DNA of 64,000 nt from JABCYV01 sp963696025 (GCA_963696025.1 CAVOII010000012.1:478410-542409); one strand, 5' to 3'; shown: positions 34,468 to 43,772, numbered from the stretch's first letter. Made by a program: numbers and translations. Notes: generated by a model from the sequence alone, not told the origin.

Positions 34468-36489
34468 TCAGCCTGCCAGCCGTTGCATCTCCTTCTCATC
34501 AATCACATTCACTCCCAATTCCTTCGCTTTGTCCAGCTTGGAACCGGCATCGTCCCCGGCGACCACGTAGTCGGTTTTCTTGCTGACCGACCCGGTAACT
34601 TTCCCGCCCGCATCTTCGATCAGCTTCTTGGCCTCATCCCGGCTGTAATGCGCCAGCGTGCCAGTCAGGACGAAGGTCTTGCCGGCAAGCTTGGTCCCTC
34701 GTTCTTTCTTTTTTCCAGCGAAGGTGAGGCCAGCCTTGCGCAAGCGCTCCACCAGTTCGCGGTTCTTGGGCTCCTGGAAGAATTCAGCGATGCTCTCGGC
34801 GATGCGCGGGCCGACTTCATTTACTTCCAGCAGCTCTTCTTCTTTGGCATTCATCAGGGCGTCCATCGATCCGAAGTGCTCAGCCAGAAACTGCGCTGTG
34901 CGCTCGCCGACAAAACCGATACCAAGCCCATAGATGACGCGCTCGAGAGGGAACTTCTTCGAATTTTCGATCTCGTTGAGAATGTTTTGTGCCGACTTGT
35001 TAGCAAATCGCTCGAGGCTGAGCAAGTCTTTCTTTGTCAGCCCATAAATGTCCGCGACATTCTTTACTAAACCACGCTCGGTGAGCTGGTTTACCAGGGC
35101 TTCGCCCATGCCATCGATGTTCATGATGCCGCGGGAGGCAAAGTGCAGGATGGTTTCCCTCAATTTGGCAGGGCAGTTGGCGTTCATACAACGGTGATCA
35201 GCCTCGCCTTCCGTGCGCGCCACATGGCCCCCACAAACCGGACACCTCTCGGGCATGTGAAACGTCTTATGGCCACGCGGATGATCTTTGTCTTCCACTA
35301 CGCGCGTAACTTTGGGGATCACGTCACCACCGCGTTCAACTTCAACCCAATCGCCGATCTTCACTCCCAGGCGCTCGATTTCGTCCATGTTGTGAAGAGT
35401 GGCGCGGCTGACGGTGGTGCCGCCAATGGCAACTGGATTCAGCACAGCAACGGGCGTTAGTTTGCCAGTGCGGCCAACCTGCACGATGATGTCCTCAATT
35501 TGCGTGATGCCGGAGCGAGCAGCATATTTGTAGGCAATTGCCCAGCGCGGAGCCTTACCCGTGTATCCAAGTTCTTCCTGCAGAGCGGTTCGGTCGACCT
35601 TGACGACGATTCCATCAATCTCGTAGGGTAACCTCTCGCGCTTGGTTTCCTCCTGCTCGATGAAAGCCCAGATTTCATCAAAGTTCTTCACCAATTTTCG
35701 ACTGGTGTTGACCTTGAATCCCGCGGCATCGAGGGCATTCAGAGTCTTCCAGTGGCGATCGAAGTAAGTTCTTCCATTCTGCAGCAGCATGTAGGCAAAA
35801 TAATCCAGACGGCGCTGCGCCGTGATGCTGGGTTCGAGCTGGCGAACCGTGCCGGCAGTGGCATTTCGCGGATTGGCGAAAATGGAGAGACCCTTCTGCT
35901 CACGTTCTTCATTCATTTTCTTGAACGCGGCGATTGGCATGAGCATCTCGCCCCGCACTTCGAAATCGGGGGGAATGCCCGCCTTCTTCAGCTTTTCTCT
36001 CGAAATAGAAAGAGGAATGGATCGTACCGTGCGCACGTTCAGGGTTACATCTTCACCGATCGTGCCGTCACCGCGGGTAATGCCGCGCACCAGCTTGCCA
36101 TCTTCATATTGCAGGGCCAGAGAGATGCCATCGAGCTTGAGCTCGCAGACGTATTCAATGTCTTGGCGACCGCTGAGCTCGTGCACCCGCCGGTCCCAGT
36201 TTCGCAACTCGTCCTGGCTGTAAGTATTGTCGAGCGAGAGCATGGGCGAAGAGTGACGGGCCTTCAGGACACCCTCACGCGTTTTGCCGCCCACTCGCTG
36301 CGTGGGAGAATCGGGCGTGATCAGGCCGGGATGCTCGGTTTCCAGTTTCTTGAGCTGGTTCATCAGCACATCAAACTCAGCGTCCGTGATCTCGGGATCG
36401 TCGAGGACGTAATAGCGGTATTCGTGATGGCGGATCTTGTCGCGGAGCGCCTCGATTTTCTTTTCGAGGTCTTTAGTCGCAGTTGCCAT
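34468..36489 (-). CDS. ligA: NAD-dependent DNA ligase LigA
   Basis: A 673-aa DNA ligase that seals nicks using NAD. It has the N-terminal Ia domain and the adenylation domain with CELKLDG, in which Lys118 is adenylated. An OB fold follows, then a Cys4 zinc finger (CPVCGGH and CMNANC), helix-hairpin-helix repeats and a C-terminal BRCT domain starting near GTKLAGKTFVLTGTL. The ATG at 36489 gives MATATKDLEKKIEALR; the 14 residues of a longer frame are not conserved. TATAAT lies about 13 bases before this ATG and no ribosome-binding site is seen, so the mRNA may be leaderless or nearly so. Confidence 0.97.
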   Translation of the reverse strand: MATATKDLEKKIEALRDKIRHHEYRYYVLDDPEITDAEFDVLMNQLKKLETEHPGLITPDSPTQRVGGKTREGVLKARHSSPMLSLDNTYSQDELRNWDRRVHELSGRQDIEYVCELKLDGISLALQYEDGKLVRGITRGDGTIGEDVTLNVRTVRSIPLSISREKLKKAGIPPDFEVRGEMLMPIAAFKKMNEEREQKGLSIFANPRNATAGTVRQLEPSITAQRRLDYFAYMLLQNGRTYFDRHWKTLNALDAAGFKVNTSRKLVKNFDEIWAFIEQEETKRERLPYEIDGIVVKVDRTALQEELGYTGKAPRWAIAYKYAARSGITQIEDIIVQVGRTGKLTPVAVLNPVAIGGTTVSRATLHNMDEIERLGVKIGDWVEVERGGDVIPKVTRVVEDKDHPRGHKTFHMPERCPVCGGHVARTEGEADHRCMNANCPAKLRETILHFASRGIMNIDGMGEALVNQLTERGLVKNVADIYGLTKKDLLSLERFANKSAQNILNEIENSKKFPLERVIYGLGIGFVGERTAQFLAEHFGSMDALMNAKEEELLEVNEVGPRIAESIAEFFQEPKNRELVERLRKAGLTFAGKKKERGTKLAGKTFVLTGTLAHYSRDEAKKLIEDAGGKVTGSVSKKTDYVVAGDDAGSKLDKAKELGVNVIDEKEMQRLAG

Positions 36490-36592
36490 GCCGAAAAAGA
36501 TTATATTCGCGGAGACGGAGCTGATCTGCATGATCAGGTGGTGAGTGGTTGAGCCAGGCTCGGCTCACATGGGTCGGAGACCAGTGTCCCCA

Positions 36593-36865
36593 CTATTTCT
36601 TGGGATGCGATGCGCTGAACGCTGAAGAGGCGATGAGAAACTTGCCCTCGTCGCTGTTCACCGGATCCAGATCGAACGTATAGTCGTAGTGTCCGGGAAA
36701 GATTCGCGCTTGGAAGTAGTAGACCTGGCCGGCTTCGGCCGTGAAATTGGCCAGCGCGACCGCTCGCGAGTGTGCTTCGAACCGTGATTGCCAGTTCAGG
36801 CATAGATGGCGCTCGCCCGGGTCGGTCGAGAAGAAGAAATAAGAACTGCCTTGGTTGGCTCCCAC
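36593..36865 (-). pseudogene. C-terminal part of an amber-interrupted secreted protein
   Basis: The 90 residues from a GTG directly after a TAG (36866-36868) continue the preceding frame without a gap: GLDGT, stop, VGANQGSSYFFFSTDPGERHLC. In related acidobacterial proteins, as I recall them, a Trp or similar residue stands where the stop is (DGxWVGANxGxSYF), so TGG to TAG is the simplest explanation. The rest, with HLCLNWQSRF, ANFTAEAGQVYYFQAR and a final GKFLIASSAF, reads as an intact DUF2846-like beta-sandwich end. The gene is probably a pseudogene or needs stop read-through. Confidence 0.65.
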
Positions 36866-37114
36866 CTACGTACCATCCAGTCCTACCCTGGTGAGTGCGC
36901 AACCCTTGCATTGCAACTCCCCTATTTCCTGAACTACATAGACCATGGCTTTGCCGGGATCCGGTTGCGGGACCGGATGATGGGTCACGTCTTCTTTGGC
37001 ATCGAATTTGATCTCGTTGGGGCCACAGGCCGCTTGGGCAGCAGCCTTTGCGGCACCGTCCTGACCGAAAGCGGAAGCAACTAGCAAAAGAATCATCGCG
37101 CCCGCGGTTCTCAT
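36866..37114 (-). pseudogene. N-terminal part of an amber-interrupted secreted protein
   Basis: The ATG at 37114 (MRTAGAMILLLVASAFGQ) starts a signal peptide and has AGGAG about 11 bases upstream. The mature part (ACGPNEIKFDAKEDVTHHPVPQPDPGKAMVYVVQEIG) is typical of DUF2846-like secreted proteins with a CGPxxxxFD opening and a GKAxVYV strand. After 82 residues a TAG (36866-36868) ends translation, but the same frame goes on for 90 more codons of matching sequence. Together they would encode about 173 aa. Longer frames up to 37237 add unrelated sequence. Confidence 0.65.
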
Positions 37115-37326
37115 GGTTTTTGTGCTCCTGCGGTGGGGATGCGATTCTGCCCTCCCAGCGTTGCCTGTCTTGTCTGCTTTTCGAGCGATGATCAAACCGA
37201 GTTCGCGGGCCATGCACCGCTTACCTCGGCGCCTCAAGTGGTAGTAGCCGATCGAGCATCTGCCGAACTCAACTCGGCCTGCACGGGCTGGACGCCCGCG
37301 TCTCCAGTGTTCGCGTTCGAATCAGG

Positions 37327-38973
37327 CTACACCAGGTCCTCCATCTTCAGGGATGTCGCCCCACCTTTCCAGGACGCGATGAACTGGCGCTCAACAAACT
37401 CAGCATCGTATTGCTGTCCTTGGGCCGACAACGCTTCATGCAATCCGAACAGGGAGCGCGGATTGCGGGGGTTGCGTTCCAGGTCAGCGCGGAAGACCTT
37501 CTCCGCTCCTGCAGCATCGCCCTTCATCAACAAAGTTGCACCCAGCGATTCGCGTACCGGGAAGAACCAGTCGGGAGGTTCGCCATATTTCAGCGAGTCT
37601 TGCACGGCGATGGCCTCGGTCAGCATGGCGACTGCCTGGGTCGTATCTTTTTTCGCCAAGGCGATCTTCGCACCCAGGACGTTCTCCGCAATCTTCATTA
37701 CGTCTTTGGCTTTGTTGTTGACGGGCATGGCAAATATGACATCTTCTGCGGTGTTCCTTTCGGCGTCGGCGACGATCTTGTACTCGGCCTCAGCCTGGCT
37801 TACTTTACCCGTCCCGGCCAGCGCCATGCCACGGGAGAAGTGCCAAAATACCGTTGTTGTCTTCATGGCCGGATCGGGCTGCGGCATCTTCAGAATGTCG
37901 TCCCAACGGTGAAAGCGCACATCCACCGCCATGGGAATGGTCATGAAGCCCTCGATGGGCGGCATATCCTTCACGTGCGGGCCAACGTGCGCTGCCAACA
38001 TGTCGGCGTTCTTCTTGGCTTCCGCATAATTCCCATTCATCGCGGAACACATGGCGATGAAGTGCAGGTTGTGGCTGTAATACATCATCGGGTAGATGCC
38101 CTGGGCCCCGCTGGCCTGGATGTATGCCCGATCAACCGCGGCAGCTTGCTCGTTCGTCTTGACCGCCGATTCGTAGTCACCAGTGCGGATGTAAACATGA
38201 GCCGGCATGTGCACGATGTGTCCCGCCCCCGGGGCCAGTGAGGCTAACTTATTCGCGCCCGCGAGAGCACGCTCAGGAGACGGAGACGCCTCCACGGCGT
38301 GGATGTAATAGTGGATCGCGCCCAGGTGATTCGGATCGCGACGAATCACTGACTCCAGCGTGGCGACGATTTCCTCCGTGCCTGCTTCCGGACTGCCGTC
38401 GTGATGCCACAAACCCCAGGGGTGTAGATCCATGCCGGATTCGGCGAATAAGGTGGCCGCGTCCAAGTCATCCGGATATTTCTTGACCACTTCGCGCATA
38501 GCGTCGTGATAGGCCTCGGCGGATTTGCGACGATCAGGGTTGGGCTCAGCCGGAAATCGCAGTGCCATAGCGTGGATATAGGCTTGTTCGCTAGGAGAAG
38601 CATTCGCGGAAAGGTCAACCGCCTTCTGTATTGCCTCGTGCGCCTGCTTGAAGCGGTCGTCGCTGGCGGGATCGTTATAGTTTGGGCCCACCGCCTCGGC
38701 GACGCCCCAATATGCAATGGCCAGCTTGGGATCAAGTTCGGTCGCACGCTGGAAGGAGCGAGTCGCTTCGTCATGATTAAAGGCAAAGATCAGCCGCAGG
38801 CCCTGGTCAAAAAACTGCTGCGCCTCGGGATTGCGAGTGGACACCGGATGGTGAAGGTCTCCAAGTCCTGACATCACCGTCGCGGGCTTGGATTGGTTGT
38901 GGGCGGAGTGGTCCTGTGCGAAAGCGGCAGCGCAGAGAAACAGGCTCAGCACTAAGGCGAACCGATAGCTCAT
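37327..38973 (-). CDS. Secreted TPR protein
   Basis: A 548-aa exported protein with a signal peptide (FALVLSLFLCAAAFAQ). Its N-terminus carries a His-rich stretch (HSAHNQ). TPR units occur at least at FDQGLRLIFAFNHDEATRSFQRATELDP and near residues 455-495, the latter with VFRADLERNPRNPRSLFGL. The HPWGLWHHDGSPEAG and HIVHMPAHVYIRTGDY segments recur in a family of bacterial TPR proteins of unknown function. The ATG at 38973 has AAGGAGG upstream; the longer frame to 39066 is rejected. A DinB gene is divergent upstream. The 89-bp gap on its other side contains CGGGC-TGGAC-GCCCG, a palindromic arm. Confidence 0.85.
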   Translation of the reverse strand: MSYRFALVLSLFLCAAAFAQDHSAHNQSKPATVMSGLGDLHHPVSTRNPEAQQFFDQGLRLIFAFNHDEATRSFQRATELDPKLAIAYWGVAEAVGPNYNDPASDDRFKQAHEAIQKAVDLSANASPSEQAYIHAMALRFPAEPNPDRRKSAEAYHDAMREVVKKYPDDLDAATLFAESGMDLHPWGLWHHDGSPEAGTEEIVATLESVIRRDPNHLGAIHYYIHAVEASPSPERALAGANKLASLAPGAGHIVHMPAHVYIRTGDYESAVKTNEQAAAVDRAYIQASGAQGIYPMMYYSHNLHFIAMCSAMNGNYAEAKKNADMLAAHVGPHVKDMPPIEGFMTIPMAVDVRFHRWDDILKMPQPDPAMKTTTVFWHFSRGMALAGTGKVSQAEAEYKIVADAERNTAEDVIFAMPVNNKAKDVMKIAENVLGAKIALAKKDTTQAVAMLTEAIAVQDSLKYGEPPDWFFPVRESLGATLLMKGDAAGAEKVFRADLERNPRNPRSLFGLHEALSAQGQQYDAEFVERQFIASWKGGATSLKMEDLV

Positions 38974-39116
38974 AGGAGTAGTCCTCCTTGATTGGTAAGA
39001 GTAGTGTCTGTTGGCAGGTCGCACCGTAAGCGGATGTAGCTTAGCCAAAAGCGCTGGGCGACGCAATCAGGTTGTCCGGGCTGGTAATCTATTGCCCCGC
39101 ATCGCGGAGACTAGTC

Positions 39117-39614
39117 ATGCCCAGAACTAGCCCAGCCCCATTCTCGCTGCCTGATGCGCTGCTGAACGCATTTGATACCAATGACCGCATCAATCAATAC
39201 GTAATAGAGAATCTGCCAGACGCTGCCTGGCGCGCCGAACCGCCAGCAGGGAAGGGACGGACTGTGGCAGCTATCGTCGCCCATATGCATAACGTCCGCG
39301 TGATGTGGTTGAAGGCTGCGGCCAAGGGCAGCAAGATTCTCGAGCAACTAGACCGCAGCAGCGTGACTCAGGCGCAAGCCTTGAAGGCGCTGGACCAGAG
39401 TCGAGAGGCTCTCAGCGCTGTGCTCAAGTCGGCTCTGGAGAGGGACGGTCGGGTGAAGGGCTTCCGTCCGGATGTGGCTGGATTTTTCGGGTATCTGATT
39501 GCCCACGACGCGCACCATCGCGGCCAGATCACCATGTTGGCCCGCCAGGTGGGTCATCCTCTGCCACAGAAGGCAATGTTCGGCATGTGGGAGTGGGGTA
39601 CGCGGGGAAAATAG
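39117..39614 (+). CDS. DinB-family four-helix protein
   Basis: A 165-aa helical protein of the DinB/YfiT family, metal-binding enzymes that include bacillithiol and mycothiol transferases. The metal-ligand histidines are seen in VAHMHNVRVMW (near residue 61) and in AHDAHHRGQI (near 143-147), where HxxxH is the family pattern. GRTVAAIVAHMHN and the final GHPLPQKAMFGMWEWG are typical. The ATG at 39117 has GGAG eight bases upstream. It is followed 26 bp later by the lipid-kinase-like gene and the two are probably co-transcribed. Confidence 0.88.
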   Translation: MPRTSPAPFSLPDALLNAFDTNDRINQYVIENLPDAAWRAEPPAGKGRTVAAIVAHMHNVRVMWLKAAAKGSKILEQLDRSSVTQAQALKALDQSREALSAVLKSALERDGRVKGFRPDVAGFFGYLIAHDAHHRGQITMLARQVGHPLPQKAMFGMWEWGTRGK

Positions 39615-39639
39615 TAGCATTCTACAATCCTCCTACTCG

Positions 39640-40620
39640 ATGCGAAAAACCATCCTGCTCTACAACCCGCTCGCTGGCAGCCGCCGTCAGCGTCGGGTGG
39701 CTGATATTGAGGCGGCAATGGCGATCTTAAGGTCAGCCGGCGTAGAGGTTACAGCGGAAGCCACGGGCGGCTCTGGAGACGATACGGCGCAGACTAGGCG
39801 GGCCATCGCCGACGGCTGTGACACCGTCTTTGCATGCGGCGGGGACGGTACGATCCACGACGTGTTGCAGGGCCTGGTGGGCAGCCAGACGGCCTTGGGC
39901 ATCATTCCACTGGGGACAGCAAACGCCCTGGCTCATGATCTGGGACTGCCGCTCTCTCCGGCGGCCGCAGCCCGCGCCAGCCTTACTGCCACGCCTCGGC
40001 GAATTGCAGTCGGCCGGGTAACGTATCAGAAACTTTCTGGCGGCTCGGGTTCACGATATTTCACGGTCACGGTGGGTGTGGGTGCGGACGCGCATCTGTT
40101 CTATAAACTGGATCCGCTGGTAAAAAACCGCATCGGTATGGCGGCGTACTATGCCAAGGCTACGCTGCTGTGGCTCACTCTTAAGCTGGAGCACCTCGCC
40201 GTGGAAATTTTAGACGAAGGCGGCGAACAACCTCGCCGGGCCGAGGTTTCGCAACTGCTGGCAGTTCGTATTCGTGAGTTCGGCGGCATCCTGCGCGAAC
40301 TGGCTCCGGGGGCATCTCTTGAACGCAACGACTTGCGCCTGGTGCTCTTTAAGACTCGTAGCCGCCTCGCTTATTTGCGATACATTCTGCGTGGCCTTTT
40401 TGGAGCGCGCTGGGAGGTGACCGGGATCGACCTTCTGCACAGCACCAGCGTGAAGTGTTGCCCCTTGCCAGCCTCCGGAAACTCGTCAACGAATTCGCGC
40501 ATTTTTGTGGAGGCCGACGGCGAGTTGCTGGGCACGTTGCCGGCAGAGATCAGCCTAGTTCCGGACGCGCTGACCTTGTTGTTCCCCTCTGGCTATGGGT
40601 CGCAATTGTCCAAAACTTGA
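39640..40620 (+). CDS. Diacylglycerol/sphingosine kinase-like protein
   Basis: A 326-aa protein of the DAGK catalytic family (PF00781), in the YegS/BmrU group of lipid kinases. ILLYNPLAGSRRQ at the start and the diagnostic FACGGDGTIHDVLQGL and IPLGTANALAHDLG are present; GGDGT binds the nucleotide. The C-terminal half is the beta-sandwich typical of the fold, with FVEADGELLG. It probably phosphorylates a diacylglycerol or similar membrane lipid. The ATG at 39640 gives MRKTILLYNPLAG. It follows the DinB gene by 26 bp. Confidence 0.9.
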   Translation: MRKTILLYNPLAGSRRQRRVADIEAAMAILRSAGVEVTAEATGGSGDDTAQTRRAIADGCDTVFACGGDGTIHDVLQGLVGSQTALGIIPLGTANALAHDLGLPLSPAAAARASLTATPRRIAVGRVTYQKLSGGSGSRYFTVTVGVGADAHLFYKLDPLVKNRIGMAAYYAKATLLWLTLKLEHLAVEILDEGGEQPRRAEVSQLLAVRIREFGGILRELAPGASLERNDLRLVLFKTRSRLAYLRYILRGLFGARWEVTGIDLLHSTSVKCCPLPASGNSSTNSRIFVEADGELLGTLPAEISLVPDALTLLFPSGYGSQLSKT

Positions 40621-40750
40621 AACCGCTTCATGAAACGCTGCATCGGGAGTAGGCGAGACCACATCTAAGGTTTTTGCTCGCGGATAAGCTTGGGGGTTAT
40701 GCCGTTTGGTGTCCTTCCCATTCGGCCAATAGAAAGAGACTCTGCAAACT

Positions 40751-41776
40751 TTGGAACCGCTCACCCACTTCCTGACTGGCGCGTGTCTGGGCCGGACGGG
40801 ACTGAATCGCAAGACGGCGCTGGCCACAGCTACGCTCACACTGGCGGCGGAGGGGCCGGATATCGACGTACTGGGTAGTTTCAAAGATCCCGTTTTTGGC
40901 TTTGCGCATCATCGCGGCTTTAGCCATTCTTTTCTGGGCTTGGTGTTGGTATCGGCGGCTGTAGTCTGCCTGATGTATTTCGTCTGGCGGCTGCGCGGGC
41001 GAAAGATTAAGGATCCGAGTCTGCCTCCGCGCTGGGGCCTGCTGTTTCTGTATTCTTATTTTGCCGGACTCACCCACATCCTGCTCGACTTCACTAACAA
41101 TTATGGGGTGCGTCCGTTCTGGCCTTTTTCGGAGAAGTGGTATTCCTGGGACATTGTCTTCATTGTGGAGCCTGTCATTCTTATCTTGCTGACTGCAGGG
41201 CTTGCGCTGCCGGCGCTATTTGCCCTTATCGATAATGAAATCGGCGTAGGCCGCAGAAGTCTGCGAGGCCGCGTGCCGGCGATCCTGGCGCTGGCCGGAG
41301 TGATTGCCCTTTGGGGCCTGCGGGATTATGAACATCGCCGTGCGGTCGGCGTGATGGAAGCCCGTACTTACGAAGGCGCCGAGCCTCTGCGGGTGTCTGC
41401 TTATCCGTACTGGCTGAATCCGTTTCACTGGTATGGAGTGGTAGAGACCCAAGACTTCTTCGCCATGATGTTGATCGATTCCACCGGTCCCAACGTAGAC
41501 CCCGACGACCGGCCGCGAATTCAGTACAAGCCGGAGGAGACTCCAGCCTCCCTGGCGGCGAAACGGAGTTATCTGGGGCGGGTCTACCTGGATTGGGCGA
41601 AATATCCCACCACGGAGACAGAGCTAGTGTTTCCTGAGCAGAGCTACATTGTTCGCTTCAGGGATCTGCGATACGACTATCCCGGGCGGACAGGGCGCGC
41701 GGTCCTGGGAGCGAGCGTAGAACTGGATCGCAATCTGAACGTGGTGAGTGAGAGCTTCGGATCCCGAAAGCGGTGA
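40751..41776 (+). CDS. Membrane-bound metal-dependent hydrolase (YdjM type)
   Basis: A 341-aa protein of the YdjM/LexA-binding inner-membrane hydrolase family. The opening MEPLTHFLTGACLGR, the GPDIDVLG and HHRGFSHS motifs and THILLDFTNNYGVRPFWPF give the conserved His and Asp residues expected of a metal site. About four or five membrane helices follow, with a soluble C-terminal half containing a beta-rich domain. The TTG at 40751 is the start that gives the family N-terminus. Biochemical activity has not been shown for most members. It is separated from the upstream kinase by 130 bp without a gene. Confidence 0.85.
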   Translation: MEPLTHFLTGACLGRTGLNRKTALATATLTLAAEGPDIDVLGSFKDPVFGFAHHRGFSHSFLGLVLVSAAVVCLMYFVWRLRGRKIKDPSLPPRWGLLFLYSYFAGLTHILLDFTNNYGVRPFWPFSEKWYSWDIVFIVEPVILILLTAGLALPALFALIDNEIGVGRRSLRGRVPAILALAGVIALWGLRDYEHRRAVGVMEARTYEGAEPLRVSAYPYWLNPFHWYGVVETQDFFAMMLIDSTGPNVDPDDRPRIQYKPEETPASLAAKRSYLGRVYLDWAKYPTTETELVFPEQSYIVRFRDLRYDYPGRTGRAVLGASVELDRNLNVVSESFGSRKR

Positions 41777-41813
41777 TGTAGGTCTCCGCAGGAGCGAGAG
41801 GCTCGCGCCTACA
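41777..41813. repeat. Palindromic element after the hydrolase gene
   Basis: Inverted ends TGTAGG (41777-41782) and CCTACA (41808-41813) enclose a second inverted pair, GAGC and GCTC. It lies in the 96-bp gap before the next gene. It could be a terminator, but no T-run follows. Confidence 0.45.
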
Positions 41814-41872
41814 TAGCTTGACGACGACGCCTCCACGGGCCACAATCTTAATTCTAAGTTCGAGGTGAGATT

Positions 41873-42409
41873 ATGCTGGCTTATTTGTTCGTCGTGCTGG
41901 CGGTTGCGTTTCGGTTCCTACCTCATCCCTGGATGTTCACACCGGTCGCGGCATCGCTCTTGTTCTTCGGAGGGCGCGGGTCGCGCCGCTGGCTTTGGGT
42001 GCCATTCGTGCTACTGGCTGGCTCTGACGTAGTCCTGACGAAATTCGTGTACGTTATGCCGTTTTCCTGGGACCACTTCGTGAGCTGGGGATGGTATGCC
42101 GCAATTCTGTGGCTGGGAACGAAGCTGGGCACGAATGCCAAGCCGCTGCGCCTGGTCGGCGCGTCACTGGCCAGTTCAGTTTCTTTCTTTCTGTTAAGCA
42201 ATTTCGCGGTCTGGGCGTGCTGGAATATGTATCCCAAGAACCTTGGCGGGTTGATGACGTCCTACAATTACGGCCTACCCTTCTTCCGTCACGCAGTGAT
42301 GGGCGATCTTCTGTTCACAGCGGCTTTCTTCGCTGCGCCGGTAGCATTGCAGTGCTGTCTGAAGCGTTCGGTAAGGAACGCGATCGCACCGCGACCGTTT
42401 GAAATCTAA
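41873..42409 (+). CDS. Hypothetical membrane protein (DUF6580-like)
   Basis: A 178-aa integral membrane protein with about five hydrophobic segments and the sequence VVLAVAFRFLPHPWMFTPVAASLLFFGG (by outline: RFLPHPWMFTPV) at the start. Also seen are NFAVWACWNMYPKNLGG, YNYGLPFFRHAVMGDLLFTA and a basic end. The pattern matches a small family of bacterial membrane proteins (DUF6580) with no known function; FRHAVMGDL is conserved. The ATG has GAGGTGA upstream. There is no sign of coupling to its neighbours. Confidence 0.75.
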   Translation: MLAYLFVVLAVAFRFLPHPWMFTPVAASLLFFGGRGSRRWLWVPFVLLAGSDVVLTKFVYVMPFSWDHFVSWGWYAAILWLGTKLGTNAKPLRLVGASLASSVSFFLLSNFAVWACWNMYPKNLGGLMTSYNYGLPFFRHAVMGDLLFTAAFFAAPVALQCCLKRSVRNAIAPRPFEI

Positions 42410-42445
42410 TCGCCGACGGCGAGAAAAATAGAACCCAATTGCGGA

Positions 42446-42820
42446 ATGGCGATGAAGAAAAAGCCTCCGGGAAATATTGATGACTATGTGGATCGTTTTC
42501 CGAAAAAAGTGCAGCAGCTCTTAGAGAAGATGCGCTTGACGATAAGAAAGGCCGCGCCCAAAGCTGAGGAAACGATTAGCTATGGCATTCCGGCGTTTAC
42601 GCTGAACGGAAGTCTGGTCTGGTTCGCGGCGTTCAAAAACCATATTGGCTTTTACCCAGGTTCTCCAGCGGTCATTGCATTCAAGAAAGAATTGTCGGCA
42701 TATGAGGGAGCCAAAGGGTCGGTGCAATTCCCCTTCGACGAGCCGCTCCCGCTTGCTCTGGTGAGCCGGATCGTTAAGTTTCGGGTGAAACAGAATTTGA
42801 GTGAGAGCAAGAAAGAGTAG
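42446..42820 (+). CDS. DUF1801 / YdhG-like protein
   Basis: A 124-aa soluble protein of the DUF1801 family (YdhG/YdeI-like fold, sometimes called iron chaperone). The stretch IDDYVDRFPKKVQQLLEKMRLTIRKAAPKAEETISYGIPAF (key groups: DDYVDRFP, APKAEETISYGIPAF) and the FKNHIGFYPG strand are typical; the final helix is basic. The function is poorly known and the iron link rests on few members. The gene sits between a membrane protein gene and a converging DedA-like gene, with no coupling. The start ATG at 42446 has weak spacing; a second ATG is two codons later. Confidence 0.88.
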   Translation: MAMKKKPPGNIDDYVDRFPKKVQQLLEKMRLTIRKAAPKAEETISYGIPAFTLNGSLVWFAAFKNHIGFYPGSPAVIAFKKELSAYEGAKGSVQFPFDEPLPLALVSRIVKFRVKQNLSESKKE

Positions 42821-42847
42821 CCCGGTCGTCTGGGTGATGAAAGGTTT

Positions 42848-43492
42848 CTAGCCTTCCCCCGCATTCTCCCCGGCCTGCTTGATGTTTTGACTTTTTCGCA
42901 TCTGACGACTTACAAACCATACCGCCAATCCCACTGCAACTGCGACCGGTATCCAATAGGAATGTTTGCGGAAGAACCAAGCCGCCCCTTGCACGAATCC
43001 CGGACCAAACTCCAGGGTCAGAATGGCAAGGATCAGAAACCGCACGCAGCGTCCGGAGAAGATGGCCAGCAGAAAGTGGCCAAGCTGCATTTCGGAAACC
43101 GCGGCCGCCAGAACGAAGAGCTTGAAAGGCGTCGGCGGCGGTAACATCGCTGGAAACATTAGGCTCCAGAAAGGATGCTTGTCGAATGCCTGATGGAATT
43201 TTTCGAAGCGCTCCGGCGAGATGCGTTTCCGCAGTAACTCCTCGCCACCCTTGTAGCCGATGATGTAGATCACGATGCTGCCCAGAGCTGACCCCGCTGA
43301 CGCCATGAACACGTACAACAGGAACCGGACGCGGTCCTGATAGACGTAAGTCGCGACCACCACATCCATCGGCAAGCCCAAAAAAGCGGCATCGATAGCA
43401 GAGATTACGAACACGCCCCATACGCCGAGAGGTTTCAGCAACGCCCAGAGGAACCCGGTATAGCGGGCGAGGATGTACTTGATGGTGTTCAA
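42848..43492 (-). CDS. DedA/VTT-domain membrane protein
   Basis: A 214-aa membrane protein of the VTT (SNARE-associated, DedA-like) superfamily, scramblase-like transporters of lipids such as undecaprenyl phosphate. The conserved pieces are FVISAIDAAFLGLPMDVVV, GSALGSIVIYIIGYKGGEELL, the F(K)HPFWSLMFPAMLPPPTPFKLF segment and FSGRCVRFLILAIL, in which the Arg is typical. The charged linker with a second hydrophobic helix at the C-terminus (WIPVAVAVGLAVWFV) closes the protein. Its upstream gap (43493-43772) holds only a palindromic element. Confidence 0.88.
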   Translation of the reverse strand: MNTIKYILARYTGFLWALLKPLGVWGVFVISAIDAAFLGLPMDVVVATYVYQDRVRFLLYVFMASAGSALGSIVIYIIGYKGGEELLRKRISPERFEKFHQAFDKHPFWSLMFPAMLPPPTPFKLFVLAAAVSEMQLGHFLLAIFSGRCVRFLILAILTLEFGPGFVQGAAWFFRKHSYWIPVAVAVGLAVWFVSRQMRKSQNIKQAGENAGEG

Positions 43493-43688
43493 GACGGCAA
43501 TCTTCCCAATGTGAGACTAGGAGTCTACGCGAAAACATCTATGGGTTTGGTGAAGAATCGAGCTTTTCTGAGCGCACGGAATTTTTGACAACCCGAGTCG
43601 AGCGAGAGATCAGGTCAAATTTCCTCTAGTTTGAAACCGCTTGTGCGGATCGCGACCGATTGTTGCCTCGAACTATTGTTCGATCTTG

Positions 43689-43737
43689 TAGCGCCGCCGT
43701 CCTCGGCGGCCCCAGTGCCGGCGAGACGCCGGCGCTA
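43689..43737. repeat. REPIN-like palindromic element
   Basis: Bounded by TAGCGCCG and CGGCGCTA, this 49-bp element has a left arm GCCGCCG-TCCT-CGGCGGC and a right arm GCCGGCG-AGA-CGCCGGC, in inverted order. The left arm is the exact reverse complement of one arm of the element in der. It lies in the 280-bp gap between the DedA-like gene and mog; the rest of the gap shows nothing else. Confidence 0.7.
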
Positions 43738-43772
43738 CGGCGCTAGAACATCGAGCCATGTTACACCGAGAG

